A DNA stretch of 64,000 bases from NCBI GenBank assembly GCA_039707465.1, contig CM077643.1, positions 317,197,919 to 317,261,918 of the forward strand, given 5' to 3'. Source of the stretch: Rhabdophis nuchalis (Eukaryota; Chordata; Lepidosauria; Squamata; Natricidae). Under the pieces are notes generated by a model. That model was given only the letters and a program-made list of their open reading frames with translations, had not been told where the DNA came from and made no database searches. This document shows positions 63,125 to 64,000 of this stretch, in pieces. Position 1 is the first letter of the stretch. Every line of letters starts with the position of its first letter. Position numbers and translations under genes: made by a program.

Positions 63125-64000
63125 TTAGGCATGGTATATAACCCCCTATGGAGTAGCCACACCCAGTTTCCGACTCAGTCCAGCTCTGGGACTGTTCGGT
63201 GTTCCAACTCTTGGTGTTCGGCCTTCTGTGCTTATTTCTGTCAGGATTGGTGGCATTGTGAGTAGACAGGGCCCCCCACACCTTAGCAGCAGCCGGGACT
63301 CAGAGATTCCTGTCATTGGCAGCCACGGGCCCAGGCCTTCGGTTGTCAGCCACCCCTCTAGCCTCCTGCCTGAGTCCTTCTATTGCCCGCGCCACATCTT
63401 CTGCCTTCCAAAGCTGCTGCTGTCAAGCCAGGTGTGGGGGAGGGAAGATTTCTGGCGCTCAGGAGGCGGGCCGCACACACAGCCTTGGCTGTGAGGCCTT
63501 GTTCGGGCAAAGAATATCAATTCTGTGCAGGCTTTCCCACAACTGACAGGCCTCTGTCAACTGTGAGGGCTGTTCCACTGGGCCTAAATAAATTGTCCCT
63601 CTTTATTACCCCTTTTGGAAACGAACAGAGCCAAGTCAGCTTCTGAAGGCTGTTTTGGAGAAGGGGACAGGCGTGCGGCTGCTCTTTGCAGCAAGGCCGC
63701 TCTTTCACTTTATATTCAAGCCTCTGTCAGGGGCCTTTGGCATGAGCGGCCATTTTGAAGCCTGCCTGAATCAAGAACCGAAATGGCTGCCGCCTCAGCT
63801 TCAGAGGACAATGAGTGGAGTCAGGTCCTCGCGACTACGACCAGTGGCCCCACGGAAGGAACAGAGGCTCCTGCAGTGGTAATTGCCCCCATGGCCACAA
63901 GGCAAAGGGGAAGAAAGAGCATGTGGAACCACAAGCCTCAAAAGGGGCCAAATTGGGGTTCAAAATCCCCTAAGCCTGCTTTTAAGTATGAGAAGCAGAG
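63125..64000 (+). mobile_element. Possible retroelement 5' region and start of ORF1, runs off window
   Basis: GC content rises sharply after about 63125 (GGCATGGTATATAACC, a possible TATA context). From ATG at 63783 a frame stays open to the window end (72 codons). It starts MAAASASEDNEWSQVLATT and becomes Lys/Arg/Trp/Pro-rich (RQRGRKSMWNHKPQKGPNW). A basic, low-complexity ORF1 after a GC-rich leader fits a retroelement gag-like protein, perhaps of DIRS type, but it could be a host gene's first exon. I found no terminal repeat. Confidence 0.4.

Overview
The window is vertebrate genomic DNA, most likely from a squamate reptile and probably a snake. Intron-rich genes sit in a dense background of L2/CR1-type LINEs, tRNA-derived SINEs, a DIRS-type element, and many short hAT-type elements that still carry 8-bp target-site duplications. 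The species call is inference from the repeat mix.

Left part (1-14 kb, + strand): seven exons with matching splice phases encode the C-terminal part of a PARN-family ribonuclease ending in a hydrophobic tail. I read it as PNLDC1, the piRNA-trimming exonuclease. The earlier exons lie off the left edge. An inverted L2 copy fills 1-1299 and several repeats occupy the introns.

Middle and right (17-58.6 kb, - strand): five tandem Mas-related GPCR genes end at 17093, 23657, 32748, 43299 and 50277. The first four are single coding exon genes of a divergent clade. Each is preceded by a conserved 3' splice site, and 1.7-4.5 kb further upstream by a shared block with TGAGGTCA on the gene strand. The fifth looks closest to MAS1. 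Its 3' exon has no usable ATG, and I found a fitting 32-bp coding exon 7.3 kb upstream (58515-58546) that completes a 333-residue receptor. In mammals PNLDC1 and MAS1 are neighbours, so this is the MAS1 locus with a local receptor expansion.

Repeats: L2-type LINEs at 1-1299, 7572-8450 and 34000-35930; a DIRS tyrosine-recombinase remnant at about 28-29.6 kb; at least six hAT-type MITE groups, with nested insertions at 31.3 and 37.4 kb; two mariner-like MITEs; a 24-bp minisatellite with a 120-bp higher-order period at 41.65-42.08 kb; and a CTAC-rich satellite near 21 kb. The last kilobase appears to enter a further retroelement whose ORF runs off the window. The PNLDC1 exons and GPCRs 2-5 look functional. 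GPCR 1 has a damaged N-terminus. The transposon ORFs are all broken or incomplete.
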